Assembly: GCA_902783445.1 (NCBI GenBank)
Contig: CACZQX010000029.1
Span: forward strand, 1 to 13,573
Length of the DNA: 13,573 nt
Direction: 5' to 3'
Source: an uncultured Lachnospiraceae bacterium
GTDB taxonomy: Bacteria > Bacillota > Clostridia > Lachnospirales > Lachnospiraceae
Positions 1 through 7,469 of the stretch are shown piece by piece. A model generated the notes under the pieces. That model ran no database searches and was not told the origin of the DNA. It saw only the letters and a list, made by a program, of their open reading frames with translations. How positions within the stretch are numbered: position 1 is the first letter of the stretch; each line of letters opens with the position of its first letter. A program made the position numbers and the translations under genes.

Positions 1-70
1 GCTAAATAAAAGGCACAAAAAATAAGCATATTCGGAACATATATTGTTAGAAATGCCGAAAAATCGCCTG

Positions 71-99
71 TTGACATGTAAGTTACAAGGGTGTATAAT
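71..99 (+). promoter_or_regulatory. SigA-type promoter of the rimP-nusA-infB operon
   Basis: A perfect -35 box (TTGACA, 71-76) and a perfect -10 box (TATAAT, 94-99) are separated by 17 bp, so transcription should start near 105-107. Nothing coding is visible upstream in 1-70, which is AT-rich. This is the only strong promoter seen before the nine-gene run that ends at 8409. Confidence 0.9.
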
Positions 100-126
100 G
101 AACAACATAAATAAGGCTAGATTATC

Positions 127-154
127 GAGTGGACCGACGAGGTCCACTCTTTTT
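127..154 (+). terminator. Leader hairpin with T-run: intrinsic terminator / attenuator ahead of rimP
   Basis: GAGTGGACC (127-135) pairs perfectly with GGTCCACTC (141-149) around the 5-nt loop GACGA, and five T residues follow (150-154). It lies downstream of the promoter and upstream of rimP, so it cannot end an upstream gene's transcript without also affecting this operon's own transcript. It starts only about 20 nt after the predicted transcript start. The short, A-interrupted T-run suggests partial or factor-dependent termination. Attenuation is inferred; I see no clear alternative antiterminator pairing. Confidence 0.75.
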
Positions 155-177
155 ATGCCTAACAGATGAAAGGAAAG

Positions 178-184
178 AAAGGTG
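178..184 (+). promoter_or_regulatory. Ribosome binding site that fixes the rimP start
   Basis: AAAGGTG lies 5 nt before the ATG at 190. The in-frame ATG at 166 has no Shine-Dalgarno-like sequence before it. The start at 190 also gives the usual N-terminus for the RimP family. Confidence 0.7.
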
Positions 185-189
185 TTTTA

Positions 190-657
190 ATGGCAAAACG
201 CGAAACCTACGTTGAGAGAACAACACAGCTTTTGGAACCTATAATTGAGGCCAACAACTTTGAACTTGTTGATGTAGAGTATGTAAAAGAAGGAAGCAAT
301 TTTTACCTTCGTGCATATGTTGACAAGGAAGGCGGCTTCACCGTCAATGACTGCGAGCTTGTAAGCAGAGCTTTGGAAGCCAAGCTTGACGAAGAAGACT
401 TTATTGAAGATGCCTATATCTTGGAAGTCAGCTCTCCCGGTCTTACAAGACCTTTGAAAAAGGAAAAAGACTTCGAAAGAAATATGGGAAAACTTATAGA
501 GATTCATCTTTATAAAGCAAGAAACAAACAAAAAGTTTTGGTGGGAGAGTTAAAAGCTCATACACCGGACAGCGTTACCATCACAGATGAAGATGGCAAT
601 GACGAGACGATTGAAATGCGCGAAATATCACTTATTCGCCCATATATAGAATTTTAA
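190..657 (+). CDS. rimP: Ribosome maturation factor RimP (YlxS)
   Basis: RimP is a cytoplasmic factor that binds the 30S precursor and helps its assembly. The product is 155 aa, close to the roughly 155 aa typical of Firmicutes. The N-terminal alpha/beta domain contains the family stretch around ELVDVEYVKEG and the conserved VSSPG motif (residues 80-84), followed by the RPLKKEKDF segment. The C-terminal part is the small SH3-like domain. An in-frame ATG at 166 would add eight residues but lacks a ribosome binding site, so 190 is preferred. It is the first gene of the operon, 36 nt ahead of nusA, which is the standard neighbour. Expression would pass through the leader hairpin at 127-154. Confidence 0.95.
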   Translation: MAKRETYVERTTQLLEPIIEANNFELVDVEYVKEGSNFYLRAYVDKEGGFTVNDCELVSRALEAKLDEEDFIEDAYILEVSSPGLTRPLKKEKDFERNMGKLIEIHLYKARNKQKVLVGELKAHTPDSVTITDEDGNDETIEMREISLIRPYIEF

Positions 658-693
658 CAATACAGTTTGGATACATTCACTTAGGAGGAAAAA

Positions 694-1842
694 ATGGATA
701 ATTTAGAATTAATAGCTGCATTGGATATTTTAGAGAAAGAAAAAGATATAAGCAAAGACGTGCTTTTCGAATCAATCGAAAACGCTCTTATCACAGCTTA
801 CAAAAACAGTAATGCAAAGGCAGAAAACGTTAAAGTAACAATGAACAGAGAAACGGGTGAAATTCACGTTTACTCCGAAAAAGAAGTTGTTGAATCCGTT
901 GAAGACAAAACAACACAGATTTCATTGGAAGATGCAAGAAAAATCAACAAAAAAGCTGCAGTGGGCGAGACAATCTGCGAAGAAGTGGATGCAAAAGACT
1001 TCGGTCGTATCGCTGTTGGTGCCGCAAAGAACGTTATTACACAGAAAATCAGAGAAGAGGAAAGAAAATCCGTATTCAACAAATTTTCGGAACTTGAAAA
1101 GAGCATCGTTACAGGTGTTGTTCAGCGTGTTAACGGCAGAAATTACAGCATCAATCTCGGTAAAGCAGATGCGATTTTAACGGAAAACGAGCAGGTTAAA
1201 ACAGAAGTGTTCAAACCAACAGAAAGAATCAAACTTTACGTTCTCGAAGTTAAAGATAACGCAAAGGGACCGAGAATTATCGTATCAAGAACACATCCGG
1301 ATTTCGTTAAAAAACTTTTCGAAGCAGAAGTTTCGGAAGTTAAAGACGGAACTGTTGAAATAAAGAGCATCGCAAGAGAAGCCGGTTCAAGAACAAAAAT
1401 CGCGGTTTGGTCAAACAACCCGGATGTAGATCCAATCGGTGCTTGCGTTGGTCAGAACGGTGCAAGGGTTAATTCCATTGTCAGCGAACTTCGCGGAGAA
1501 AAAATCGATATTATCAATTGGGATGAAAATCCGGCCGTTCTTATTGAAAATGCATTAAGCCCTGCAAAGGTTATTACTGTTATTGCGGATGAAGACGAAA
1601 AATCGGCAAAAGTTATCGTGCCTGATTATCAGCTTTCACTTGCAATCGGTAAAGAAGGACAGAATGCAAGACTTGCGGCAAGACTTACAGGATTTAAAGT
1701 TGATATCAGAAGCGAGTCACAGGCAGCTGATTGGATTGCCGAATATTTCGGAGATGAATATGTAAGCTACTCTGAAGATGAGTATGAGGAAGAATTTGAT
1801 GAGTCATACGATGAAAATGAGGAAGGAAACTATGACGAATAG
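694..1842 (+). CDS. nusA: Transcription termination/antitermination protein NusA
   Basis: NusA binds RNA polymerase and nascent RNA and modulates pausing, intrinsic termination and antitermination. The 382-aa product has the N-terminal polymerase-binding domain (about 1-125), an S1 domain (about 135-200), then KH1 with GQNG (253-256) and KH2 with GKEG (319-322). The protein then ends in a strongly acidic tail (from about residue 355) rich in Asp, Glu and Tyr. It lacks the C-terminal AR repeats of the enterobacterial protein, as is normal for Gram-positives. AGGAGG at 683-688 gives a strong ribosome binding site. The last 11 nt overlap the start of ylxR, and the acidic-tail codons also supply the ylxR ribosome binding site. 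NusA may regulate its own operon at the leader hairpin (inference). Confidence 0.97.
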   Translation: MDNLELIAALDILEKEKDISKDVLFESIENALITAYKNSNAKAENVKVTMNRETGEIHVYSEKEVVESVEDKTTQISLEDARKINKKAAVGETICEEVDAKDFGRIAVGAAKNVITQKIREEERKSVFNKFSELEKSIVTGVVQRVNGRNYSINLGKADAILTENEQVKTEVFKPTERIKLYVLEVKDNAKGPRIIVSRTHPDFVKKLFEAEVSEVKDGTVEIKSIAREAGSRTKIAVWSNNPDVDPIGACVGQNGARVNSIVSELRGEKIDIINWDENPAVLIENALSPAKVITVIADEDEKSAKVIVPDYQLSLAIGKEGQNARLAARLTGFKVDIRSESQAADWIAEYFGDEYVSYSEDEYEEEFDESYDENEEGNYDE

Positions 1843-2089
1843 AAAAATTCCACTTAGAAAATGCACCGGTTGCGGAGAAATGAAGCCAAAGTCCGAACTT
1901 GTAAGAGTTATTCTTACACCGGAAGGTGACATTGTTATCGACAAAACCGGCAGGCAAAACGGCAGAGGAGCGTATGTATGCCAATCACTGGAATGTCTTG
2001 AAAAGGCCCATAAAAGCAAAGGCTTGGAAAGATCCCTTAAAACAAGCATTCCACAGAATATATACGACAAGCTGAAAGAGGAGATGTAA
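1832..2089 (+). CDS. ylxR: YlxR / RnpM family RNA-binding protein
   Basis: The product is a small basic protein of 85 aa from the YlxR (DUF448) family. The family is nearly always encoded between nusA and infB. In Bacillus subtilis it has been reported to bind RNase P RNA and modulate RNase P (name RnpM), and also to affect gene expression. Visible hallmarks are the N-terminal PLRKCTGC segment (C11, C14) and the GRGAYVC motif (44-50), with a further Cys at 55. The ATG at 1832 is chosen because GAGGAAGG (1819-1826) lies 5 nt upstream and the protein then begins as the family does. Reading farther upstream in frame only translates the nusA tail out of frame. It overlaps nusA by 11 nt, suggesting translational coupling. 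The role in this organism is inferred. Confidence 0.93.
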   Translation: MTNRKIPLRKCTGCGEMKPKSELVRVILTPEGDIVIDKTGRQNGRGAYVCQSLECLEKAHKSKGLERSLKTSIPQNIYDKLKEEM

Positions 2090-2091
2090 AT

Positions 2092-2406
2092 TTGCAAGAT
2101 AAGATTTTATCTATGGTTGGTATGGCAACCAAAGCGGGAAAAACCCAAAGCGGCGAGTTTTTGGCAGAAGCTGCTGTTAAAGAAAGAAAGGCAAAACTTG
2201 TTATTGTTGCCACGGATGCGTCGGACAATACCAAAAAGCTTTTTCATGATAAATGCAGTTTTTACCATGTGCCTATATTTGAATATGCTACAAAAGACGA
2301 GCTTGGAAAATGGGCGGGAAAAGCGTCAAGAGCTACAATTGCAATAATCGATTCGGGCTTTGCCGGCAGGATAAAAGAATTGTTTTGCGAACAAACATCT
2401 AACTAG
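2092..2406 (+). CDS. ylxQ: L7Ae-family K-turn RNA-binding protein YlxQ
   Basis: The 104-aa product belongs to the L7Ae/L30e/S12e/Gadd45 family. Bacterial YlxQ and YbxF bind kink-turn RNA, although their cellular target is not settled. Family features seen are the opening KILSMVGMATKAGK, the KLVIVATDAS core strand, and the DKCSFYHVP segment. The start is TTG at 2092, placed 2 nt after the ylxR stop. GAGGAG (2078-2083), inside the ylxR end, lies 8 nt upstream and supports it; no ATG offers a comparable N-terminus. The position between ylxR and infB is the canonical one in Firmicutes. Confidence 0.92.
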   Translation: MQDKILSMVGMATKAGKTQSGEFLAEAAVKERKAKLVIVATDASDNTKKLFHDKCSFYHVPIFEYATKDELGKWAGKASRATIAIIDSGFAGRIKELFCEQTSN

Positions 2407-2427
2407 AAATTCAGGAGGTTGTAAAAT

Positions 2428-5115
2428 ATGAGAGTTCACGAACTTGCAAAAGAATTAGGAAAAGAAACGAAAGAAATTTTAAATATATTGATTGAAAAAG
2501 GCGTTGAGGTTAAAAGCCACATGAGCACGGTTTCGGAAGAAGATGTGGCTTATGTAAAAAGCGTTGTTTCGGGTTCTTCACCGAAGAAAAGCGCAGAGCC
2601 GGTAAAAGAGGCAAAAGAAGAGCCTAAAAAAGAGGAAGCTCAAAAAGAAGAGAAAAAGGCTGATGAGGCAGAACAAAAACCAAAGAAGAAAATTTCAGCG
2701 GTATTTAATCCTCAAAACTCTTCATCAAGCAAGCGTTTTGGCGGTAGAGGAGAATCACGCCAGATTTTCAGCCACAAAGAAAAAATCAATATTGAGCGCA
2801 GTGGGGACAATAAGGCTAAACCGCAGCAACAAAAGGGTCCGGTTGATGTCAGCAAAGCTTTTGAAAGAGCTTTGGGCAAAGACAGTGCTCCATCAAACAA
2901 AAATGTGCAGCCTGAAAGAGAGCAGGTACAAAAACCGGTTAACGAACAGGTAAAAAGAGAGCCTAGAGGAAGAGTTTTCGACGGTCCTATCGGTGGCAGA
3001 CCTCTTAATCGCGACGCAGCAAGACCTGCATCAAATGACAGAGTACAGGGACGCGAACAAAGAGATAATCGCGATAACAGAGATGATCGTCAGGGTCGCA
3101 ACGACAACAGACCGGAAAGAAACGATAGAAATGACAGAAACGACAGGGGATTTTCGAAAGACAGATTCGATAATAACAAAAAATCCGCTCAGCCCGCTCC
3201 GGATGTTAACAACAACAAAAAGAGCGACAGCAGAAACTTTACAAAGAATCAGTATGCAAGCAAAAAAGACAAGTCAAAAGACCGTCTTGACGAGCAGGAA
3301 AATTCAAAACTCAAGAAGAGCGATATAACAAAGAACAAACCTGAAGTTAAGCAAGAAGAGGAGATTAAGGTTATTACAATTCCGGAAACACTTACAATCA
3401 AAGATCTTGCGGACAAACTTAAACTTCAGCCATCGGCTTTGGTTAAAAAGCTCTTTTTACAGGGCAAGGTAGTTACGATTAATCAGGAAATCGATTTTGA
3501 GACTGCCGAAGAAATTGCTCTTGAATATGATGTTATTTCTGAAAAAGAAGTTAAAATCGACATGATTGAAGAGATTCTTAAGGAGGAGGAAGAAGATCCC
3601 GCAACACTTAAGAGTCGTCCACCGGTAGTTTGTGTAATGGGTCACGTCGATCATGGTAAAACATCACTTCTTGATGCTATCAGAGAAACAAACGTTACAT
3701 CTCACGAACACGGCGGAATTACACAGCATATCGGTGCATATACCGTTGAGAAAAACGGCGAAAAGATTACATTCCTTGATACACCGGGACATGAAGCATT
3801 TACGGCAATGCGTATGAGAGGTGCTCAGTCAACGGATATTGCAATCTTGGTAGTTGCTGCGGATGACGGTGTAATGCCGCAGACCGTTGAAGCAATTAAC
3901 CATGCGAAAGCAGCTGATATTCCGATTATCGTTGCGGTTAACAAAATAGATAAACCATCGGCAAATGTTGATAAGGTTAAACAGGAATTATCGGAACACG
4001 AACTTATCCCTGAAGATTGGGGCGGTACAACAATTTTCGTACCTGTTTCGGCTCACACAAAAGAAGGTATTGACGACCTTTTGGATATGGTACTTTTAAG
4101 TGCCGAAATGTGCGAACTTAAGGCAAATCCAAATCGTAAGGCAAGAGGTCTCGTACTTGAGGCTAAACTTGATAAAGGAAAAGGTTCCGTTGCAAACGTA
4201 CTTGTACAAAAAGGTACATTAAAAGTCGGTGATGCCATTGCGGCAGGTGAGGCATACGGACGTGTCAGAGCCATGATGGATGACAAGGGACGCAGAATCA
4301 AAGCTGCCGGTCCTTCAACTCCTGTTGAAATTTTGGGTCTTAACGGTGTTCCTAATGCAGGTGAGACATTTGTCGTTAAAGATAACGAAAAAGAAGCAAG
4401 AAGCTTTGCTTCGGTTTTCGTGGCAGACAGCAAAGAAAAACTTATCGAGGGTACAAAGAAAAAACTTTCTCTCGATGGTGTATTCGATCAGATTCAAGCA
4501 GGCGAGATCAAAGAGCTCGACCTTGTGGTTAAGGCTGACGTACAGGGTTCTGTAGAAGCTATTAAACAGAGTCTTGTTAAGCTTTCAAACGACGAAGTTG
4601 TTGTTAAGATAATCCACAGCGGTGTTGGTGCAATCAACGAATCCGACGTACTCCTTGCATCTGCATCAAATGCGATTATTATCGGATTTAACGTTAAACC
4701 TGATAATCAGGCTCACTCCGTTGCTGAATCCGAAGGCGTTGACGTTCGTCTTTACAGCGTTATCTACAATGCTATCGAAGACGTTGAAGCAGCCATGAAA
4801 GGTCTTTTGGATCCGGTATACGAAGAAAAAGTTATCGGTCATGCGGAAATTCGTCAGACATTCAAGGCATCGGGAGTTGGTACAATTGCCGGAAGTTACG
4901 TTCTTGACGGCTTGTTCAAACGTGATTGCAAGGCAAGAATCACTCGTGAAGATGAACAGATATTTGATGGTCCTGTAGCATCACTTAAGAGATTTAAAGA
5001 CGATGTTAAAGAAGTTAAAGCAGGTTACGAATGCGGTCTTGTATTCGAAGACTTTAACGATATCAGGGAAGGTGACCTTGTTGAGGCATATGAAATGGTA
5101 GAGGTACCAAGATAG
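2428..5115 (+). CDS. infB: Translation initiation factor IF-2
   Basis: IF-2 is the GTPase that places initiator fMet-tRNA on the 30S subunit and promotes 50S joining. The 895-aa product starts with an IF2_N domain (about 1-50). A long charged, low-complexity linker follows (about 50-310), including an Arg/Asp/Asn-rich stretch near 205-243. A second IF2_N-type domain lies at about 315-375. The G domain shows GHVDHGKT (405-412), DTPGHE (451-456), NKID (505-508) and SAHTKEG starting at 541. The remaining domains II-IV complete the factor. It is longer than the Bacillus protein, mainly because of the linker. AGGAGG at 2413-2418 gives a strong ribosome binding site. Its stop is 1 nt before the rbfA start. 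Confidence 0.98.
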   Translation: MRVHELAKELGKETKEILNILIEKGVEVKSHMSTVSEEDVAYVKSVVSGSSPKKSAEPVKEAKEEPKKEEAQKEEKKADEAEQKPKKKISAVFNPQNSSSSKRFGGRGESRQIFSHKEKINIERSGDNKAKPQQQKGPVDVSKAFERALGKDSAPSNKNVQPEREQVQKPVNEQVKREPRGRVFDGPIGGRPLNRDAARPASNDRVQGREQRDNRDNRDDRQGRNDNRPERNDRNDRNDRGFSKDRFDNNKKSAQPAPDVNNNKKSDSRNFTKNQYASKKDKSKDRLDEQENSKLKKSDITKNKPEVKQEEEIKVITIPETLTIKDLADKLKLQPSALVKKLFLQGKVVTINQEIDFETAEEIALEYDVISEKEVKIDMIEEILKEEEEDPATLKSRPPVVCVMGHVDHGKTSLLDAIRETNVTSHEHGGITQHIGAYTVEKNGEKITFLDTPGHEAFTAMRMRGAQSTDIAILVVAADDGVMPQTVEAINHAKAADIPIIVAVNKIDKPSANVDKVKQELSEHELIPEDWGGTTIFVPVSAHTKEGIDDLLDMVLLSAEMCELKANPNRKARGLVLEAKLDKGKGSVANVLVQKGTLKVGDAIAAGEAYGRVRAMMDDKGRRIKAAGPSTPVEILGLNGVPNAGETFVVKDNEKEARSFASVFVADSKEKLIEGTKKKLSLDGVFDQIQAGEIKELDLVVKADVQGSVEAIKQSLVKLSNDEVVVKIIHSGVGAINESDVLLASASNAIIIGFNVKPDNQAHSVAESEGVDVRLYSVIYNAIEDVEAAMKGLLDPVYEEKVIGHAEIRQTFKASGVGTIAGSYVLDGLFKRDCKARITREDEQIFDGPVASLKRFKDDVKEVKAGYECGLVFEDFNDIREGDLVEAYEMVEVPR

Positions 5116-5116
5116 T

Positions 5117-5491
5117 ATGAGAAAAAACAGTATTAAAAATACAAGGATAAATGCTGAAGTACAAAGAGAACTTGCGGACATTATAAGAAGTGAGATTAAA
5201 GATCCGCGTATCCCATTAATGACAAGCGTTGTGGCGGTTGAGGTCGCTCCCGACCTCAAAACCTGCAAGGCCTATATAAGCGTGCTTGGCAGTGACGAAG
5301 AAAAACAAAACGCCATTAAGGGATTAAAGAATGCCGAAGGTTTTGTTAAGAGACAATTGGCAAAGAATCTTAATCTTCGAAATACGCCGCAAATAACATT
5401 TGTACTTGAGCAATCCATTGAATACGGCGTAAATATGTCAAAGAAAATCGATGAAATTGCAAAAAAAGATGCCGAAGGCAAAGAAGCCTAA
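5117..5491 (+). CDS. rbfA: 30S ribosome-binding factor RbfA
   Basis: RbfA is a KH-fold cold-shock and assembly factor that acts late in 30S maturation and in 16S 5'-end processing. The 124-aa product has the family pattern: N-terminal RINAEVQRELADII helix, DPRI, a central strand with CKAYISVLG, and GLKNAEGFVKRQLAK followed by LRNTPQITFVLEQSIEYG. The C-terminus is a short Lys/Asp/Glu-rich tail. The ATG lies 1 nt after the infB stop. The only Shine-Dalgarno-like sequence is GAGG (5101-5104), 12 nt away, so translation probably depends on coupling to infB. Confidence 0.95.
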   Translation: MRKNSIKNTRINAEVQRELADIIRSEIKDPRIPLMTSVVAVEVAPDLKTCKAYISVLGSDEEKQNAIKGLKNAEGFVKRQLAKNLNLRNTPQITFVLEQSIEYGVNMSKKIDEIAKKDAEGKEA

Positions 5492-5519
5492 GAAAATCTG
5501 TATTTTGCAAAACAAAAAG

Positions 5520-5524
5520 AAAGG
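5520..5524 (+). promoter_or_regulatory. Ribosome binding site supporting a TTG start for nrnA
   Basis: AAAGG lies 10 nt before TTG 5535. The upstream in-frame ATGs at 5451 and 5469 sit inside rbfA without a recognisable Shine-Dalgarno sequence. They would add a Lys-rich extension not expected in the family. Confidence 0.55.
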
Positions 5525-5534
5525 TAGAGAAGCT

Positions 5535-6512
5535 TTGGATATTAATCTTAAGAACGACACACAGCTTGATGATGTTATAGAAAAATACGAAAACATAGCT
5601 ATTACAGGCCATGTGCGTCCGGATGGTGACTGCCTGGGCTCTTGCCTTGGCATAAAAAATTATATTAATAATAAGTTTCCGTCAAAAAAGGTGACGGTTT
5701 ATCTGGAAGAAATCATGGATAGGCTTAATTTCTTGCCGGGAGTGGAAGAAATAGACCATGATTTTAACAAAAAAGCGGGAAGAAAACACGATTTGATAAT
5801 TGTTCTTGATGCAAGCTCTTTTGACAGACTTGGAGATTCGGAAGCTATTTTTGAAGCAACCGAGTCAAGATTCAGCATCGATCATCATGCAACAAATACA
5901 CATTTTGTGGATAATCTTGTTTTGGAACCGGAAAGCTCATCCACATGCGAGTTGGTTTATACCATGTTGGATCCGAAATATGTGGATTACAACGTGGCTA
6001 TGTGCCTTTATACAGGCATGATTACCGATTCGGGTGTATTTAAGTACAGTTCCACAAGCAAGCGAACAATGATTGTTGCGGGAGAACTTATGGATAGGAA
6101 TATTCCTTTCCAGACAATAATCGACGGAGCTTTTTATTCAAAAACATATGAGCAGGCAAAGGTTTGCGCTTATGCCATTGAAAATGTGAAATTTGCTTTT
6201 GACGGCAAATGTGCCTATGCAATAGTAGATAAAAATGCCATGGAAAAATGTGGAGTTACTCCAAAAGACATGGATGGAACCATAGATGAGTTGAGACTTA
6301 TCATAGGCGTTGAATGTGCTCTTTTGATTTATCAAATTGATGAAAATGATTACAAAATCAGCCTTCGCGCCAAAGATTATATGGAAGTGGACAAAATCGC
6401 CGTGGAATTCGGCGGCGGTGGTCATGTTCGCGCAGCCGGTGCATCCTTTGACGGCAATTTGGAAGCTAACTTGAAAAAGATTCTGGAACTTATCGGAGCG
6501 CAGATCAGATAG
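5535..6512 (+). CDS. nrnA: DHH/DHHA1 phosphoesterase, NrnA-type nano-RNase / pAp phosphatase
   Basis: NrnA proteins are cytoplasmic, metal-dependent enzymes that degrade 2-5-nt RNAs from the 5' end and dephosphorylate pAp (3'-phosphoadenosine 5'-phosphate) to AMP. With the TTG start the product is 325 aa, a normal family length. The N-terminal DHH domain has HVRPDGD (H26, D30, D32) and the signature DHH (116-118). The C-terminal DHHA1 substrate-binding domain has GGGGH at 293-297 followed by VRAAG. It lies 43 nt after rbfA and 9 nt before truB, the usual place for this family in Clostridia. An alternative ATG start at 5451 or 5469 would overlap rbfA. Assignment to NrnA rather than another DHH subfamily rests on context and motifs. 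Confidence 0.88.
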   Translation: MDINLKNDTQLDDVIEKYENIAITGHVRPDGDCLGSCLGIKNYINNKFPSKKVTVYLEEIMDRLNFLPGVEEIDHDFNKKAGRKHDLIIVLDASSFDRLGDSEAIFEATESRFSIDHHATNTHFVDNLVLEPESSSTCELVYTMLDPKYVDYNVAMCLYTGMITDSGVFKYSSTSKRTMIVAGELMDRNIPFQTIIDGAFYSKTYEQAKVCAYAIENVKFAFDGKCAYAIVDKNAMEKCGVTPKDMDGTIDELRLIIGVECALLIYQIDENDYKISLRAKDYMEVDKIAVEFGGGGHVRAAGASFDGNLEANLKKILELIGAQIR

Positions 6513-6521
6513 GACAATGGA

Positions 6522-7469
6522 ATGATTAACGGAGTTATTAATATTTACAAAGAGGCCGGTTTTACATCTCATGATGTGGTGGCTAAAATGCGCGGAATCT
6601 TAAAGCAAAAAAAGATCGGTCATACAGGCACTTTGGACCCGGATGCCACGGGTGTTTTACCTGTTTGTTTGGGAAAAGGCACAAAGCTTTGCGATATGTT
6701 GACGGATACGGATAAGACATACGTTGCCGTAATGCGACTGGGAATTGTTACGGATACTCAGGATATGTCTGGAGAAATAATAAAAAGCATATCGGAAGAA
6801 GAAATCCTTGAGAGTATAAGCGAGGAAGATTTAAGACAGACGATAGAAAGCTTTGTGGGGGAATATAATCAGATTCCGCCTATGTATTCCGCTCTTAAAG
6901 TTAACGGCAAAAAGCTTTACGAGCTTGCCAGAGCGGGCATAGAGGTTGAAAGAAAAGCCAGAGCGGTAAAGATTTTGGCTATAAAGATTTTGGATATTGA
7001 TATGAATAAAGCAAAGGTGAAGTTTGAAGTTGAATGTTCAAAAGGAACATATATCAGAACCCTTTGCCATGACATAGGAGAAAAGTTGGGCTGCGGTGCC
7101 GCAATGGAAAGCTTGGAGCGAACAAAGGCGGCGGGCTTAAAGCTTGACAGCGCAATTACTCTTTCGGAACTTGAAAGAATTGTTAAAGAAGAAAATGTGG
7201 ATAGGGTCCTTATAAGCATTGACAAAATGTTTGAAGCTTACCCTGCGGCTTTCGCAAAAGTGGGCTTTGAAAAACTTTTATATAACGGCAATTCTTTACC
7301 GGAAGAAGGAGTAAATTTAGGTGGAAACACTGAAAAAAATGATTTAAAAAAAGTGGGCAACGTGAGGATGTATGATTTCGAAAAGAATTTTATCGGAATC
7401 TATTCCTTCGATGATAAACATAGCTTATTCAAGTTGGAAAAGATGTTTTATGATGGAATATGTAAATAG
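6522..7469 (+). CDS. truB: tRNA pseudouridine(55) synthase TruB
   Basis: TruB converts U55 to pseudouridine in the T-loop of most tRNAs. The 315-aa product has the catalytic motif GHTGTLDP with the nucleophilic Asp at residue 39, the conserved Tyr at 67 (DKTY), and the KGTYIR motif at 174-179. A C-terminal domain of about 70 residues follows (NVRMYDFEKNFIGIY). The length matches the Bacillus enzyme of about 309 aa. The start is ATG 6522 with a modest AGGA at 6511-6514; a nearby ATG at 6517 is out of frame. It begins 9 nt after nrnA, and its 3' end overlaps ribF by 20 nt, suggesting coupling. Confidence 0.96.
   Translation: MINGVINIYKEAGFTSHDVVAKMRGILKQKKIGHTGTLDPDATGVLPVCLGKGTKLCDMLTDTDKTYVAVMRLGIVTDTQDMSGEIIKSISEEEILESISEEDLRQTIESFVGEYNQIPPMYSALKVNGKKLYELARAGIEVERKARAVKILAIKILDIDMNKAKVKFEVECSKGTYIRTLCHDIGEKLGCGAAMESLERTKAAGLKLDSAITLSELERIVKEENVDRVLISIDKMFEAYPAAFAKVGFEKLLYNGNSLPEEGVNLGGNTEKNDLKKVGNVRMYDFEKNFIGIYSFDDKHSLFKLEKMFYDGICK

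Noticed and set aside
1..70. Possible end of an upstream gene or a terminator
   Set aside because: The stretch is AT-rich with stops in the frames checked and no convincing hairpin with a T-run; nothing can be assigned.
166..189. Upstream ATG start for rimP
   Set aside because: No ribosome binding site precedes it; its codons overlap the ribosome binding site of the better start at 190.
2993..3328. A 111-codon open frame in another forward frame of infB
   Set aside because: It shadows the Arg/Asp-rich linker; its composition is that of the repeat read out of frame, with no supporting start signal.
3580..3591. Strong Shine-Dalgarno-like AAGGAGGAGG inside infB, a possible internal IF-2 isoform start
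   Set aside because: No ATG, GTG or TTG in frame lies at a usable distance; the bases simply encode Lys-Glu-Glu-Glu. The next in-frame ATG (3637) is far off and would cut into the G domain.
4053..4433. A 126-codon open frame on the minus strand within infB
   Set aside because: It lies opposite the conserved G-domain and domain II region of infB, has no ribosome binding site or family resemblance, and is explained by codon bias of the sense gene.
7333..7352. Two runs of seven A in truB, possible slippage or frameshift site
   Set aside because: The reading frame stays intact through both runs to a complete TruB C-terminus, and A-runs are expected in Lys/Asn codons of an AT-rich genome.
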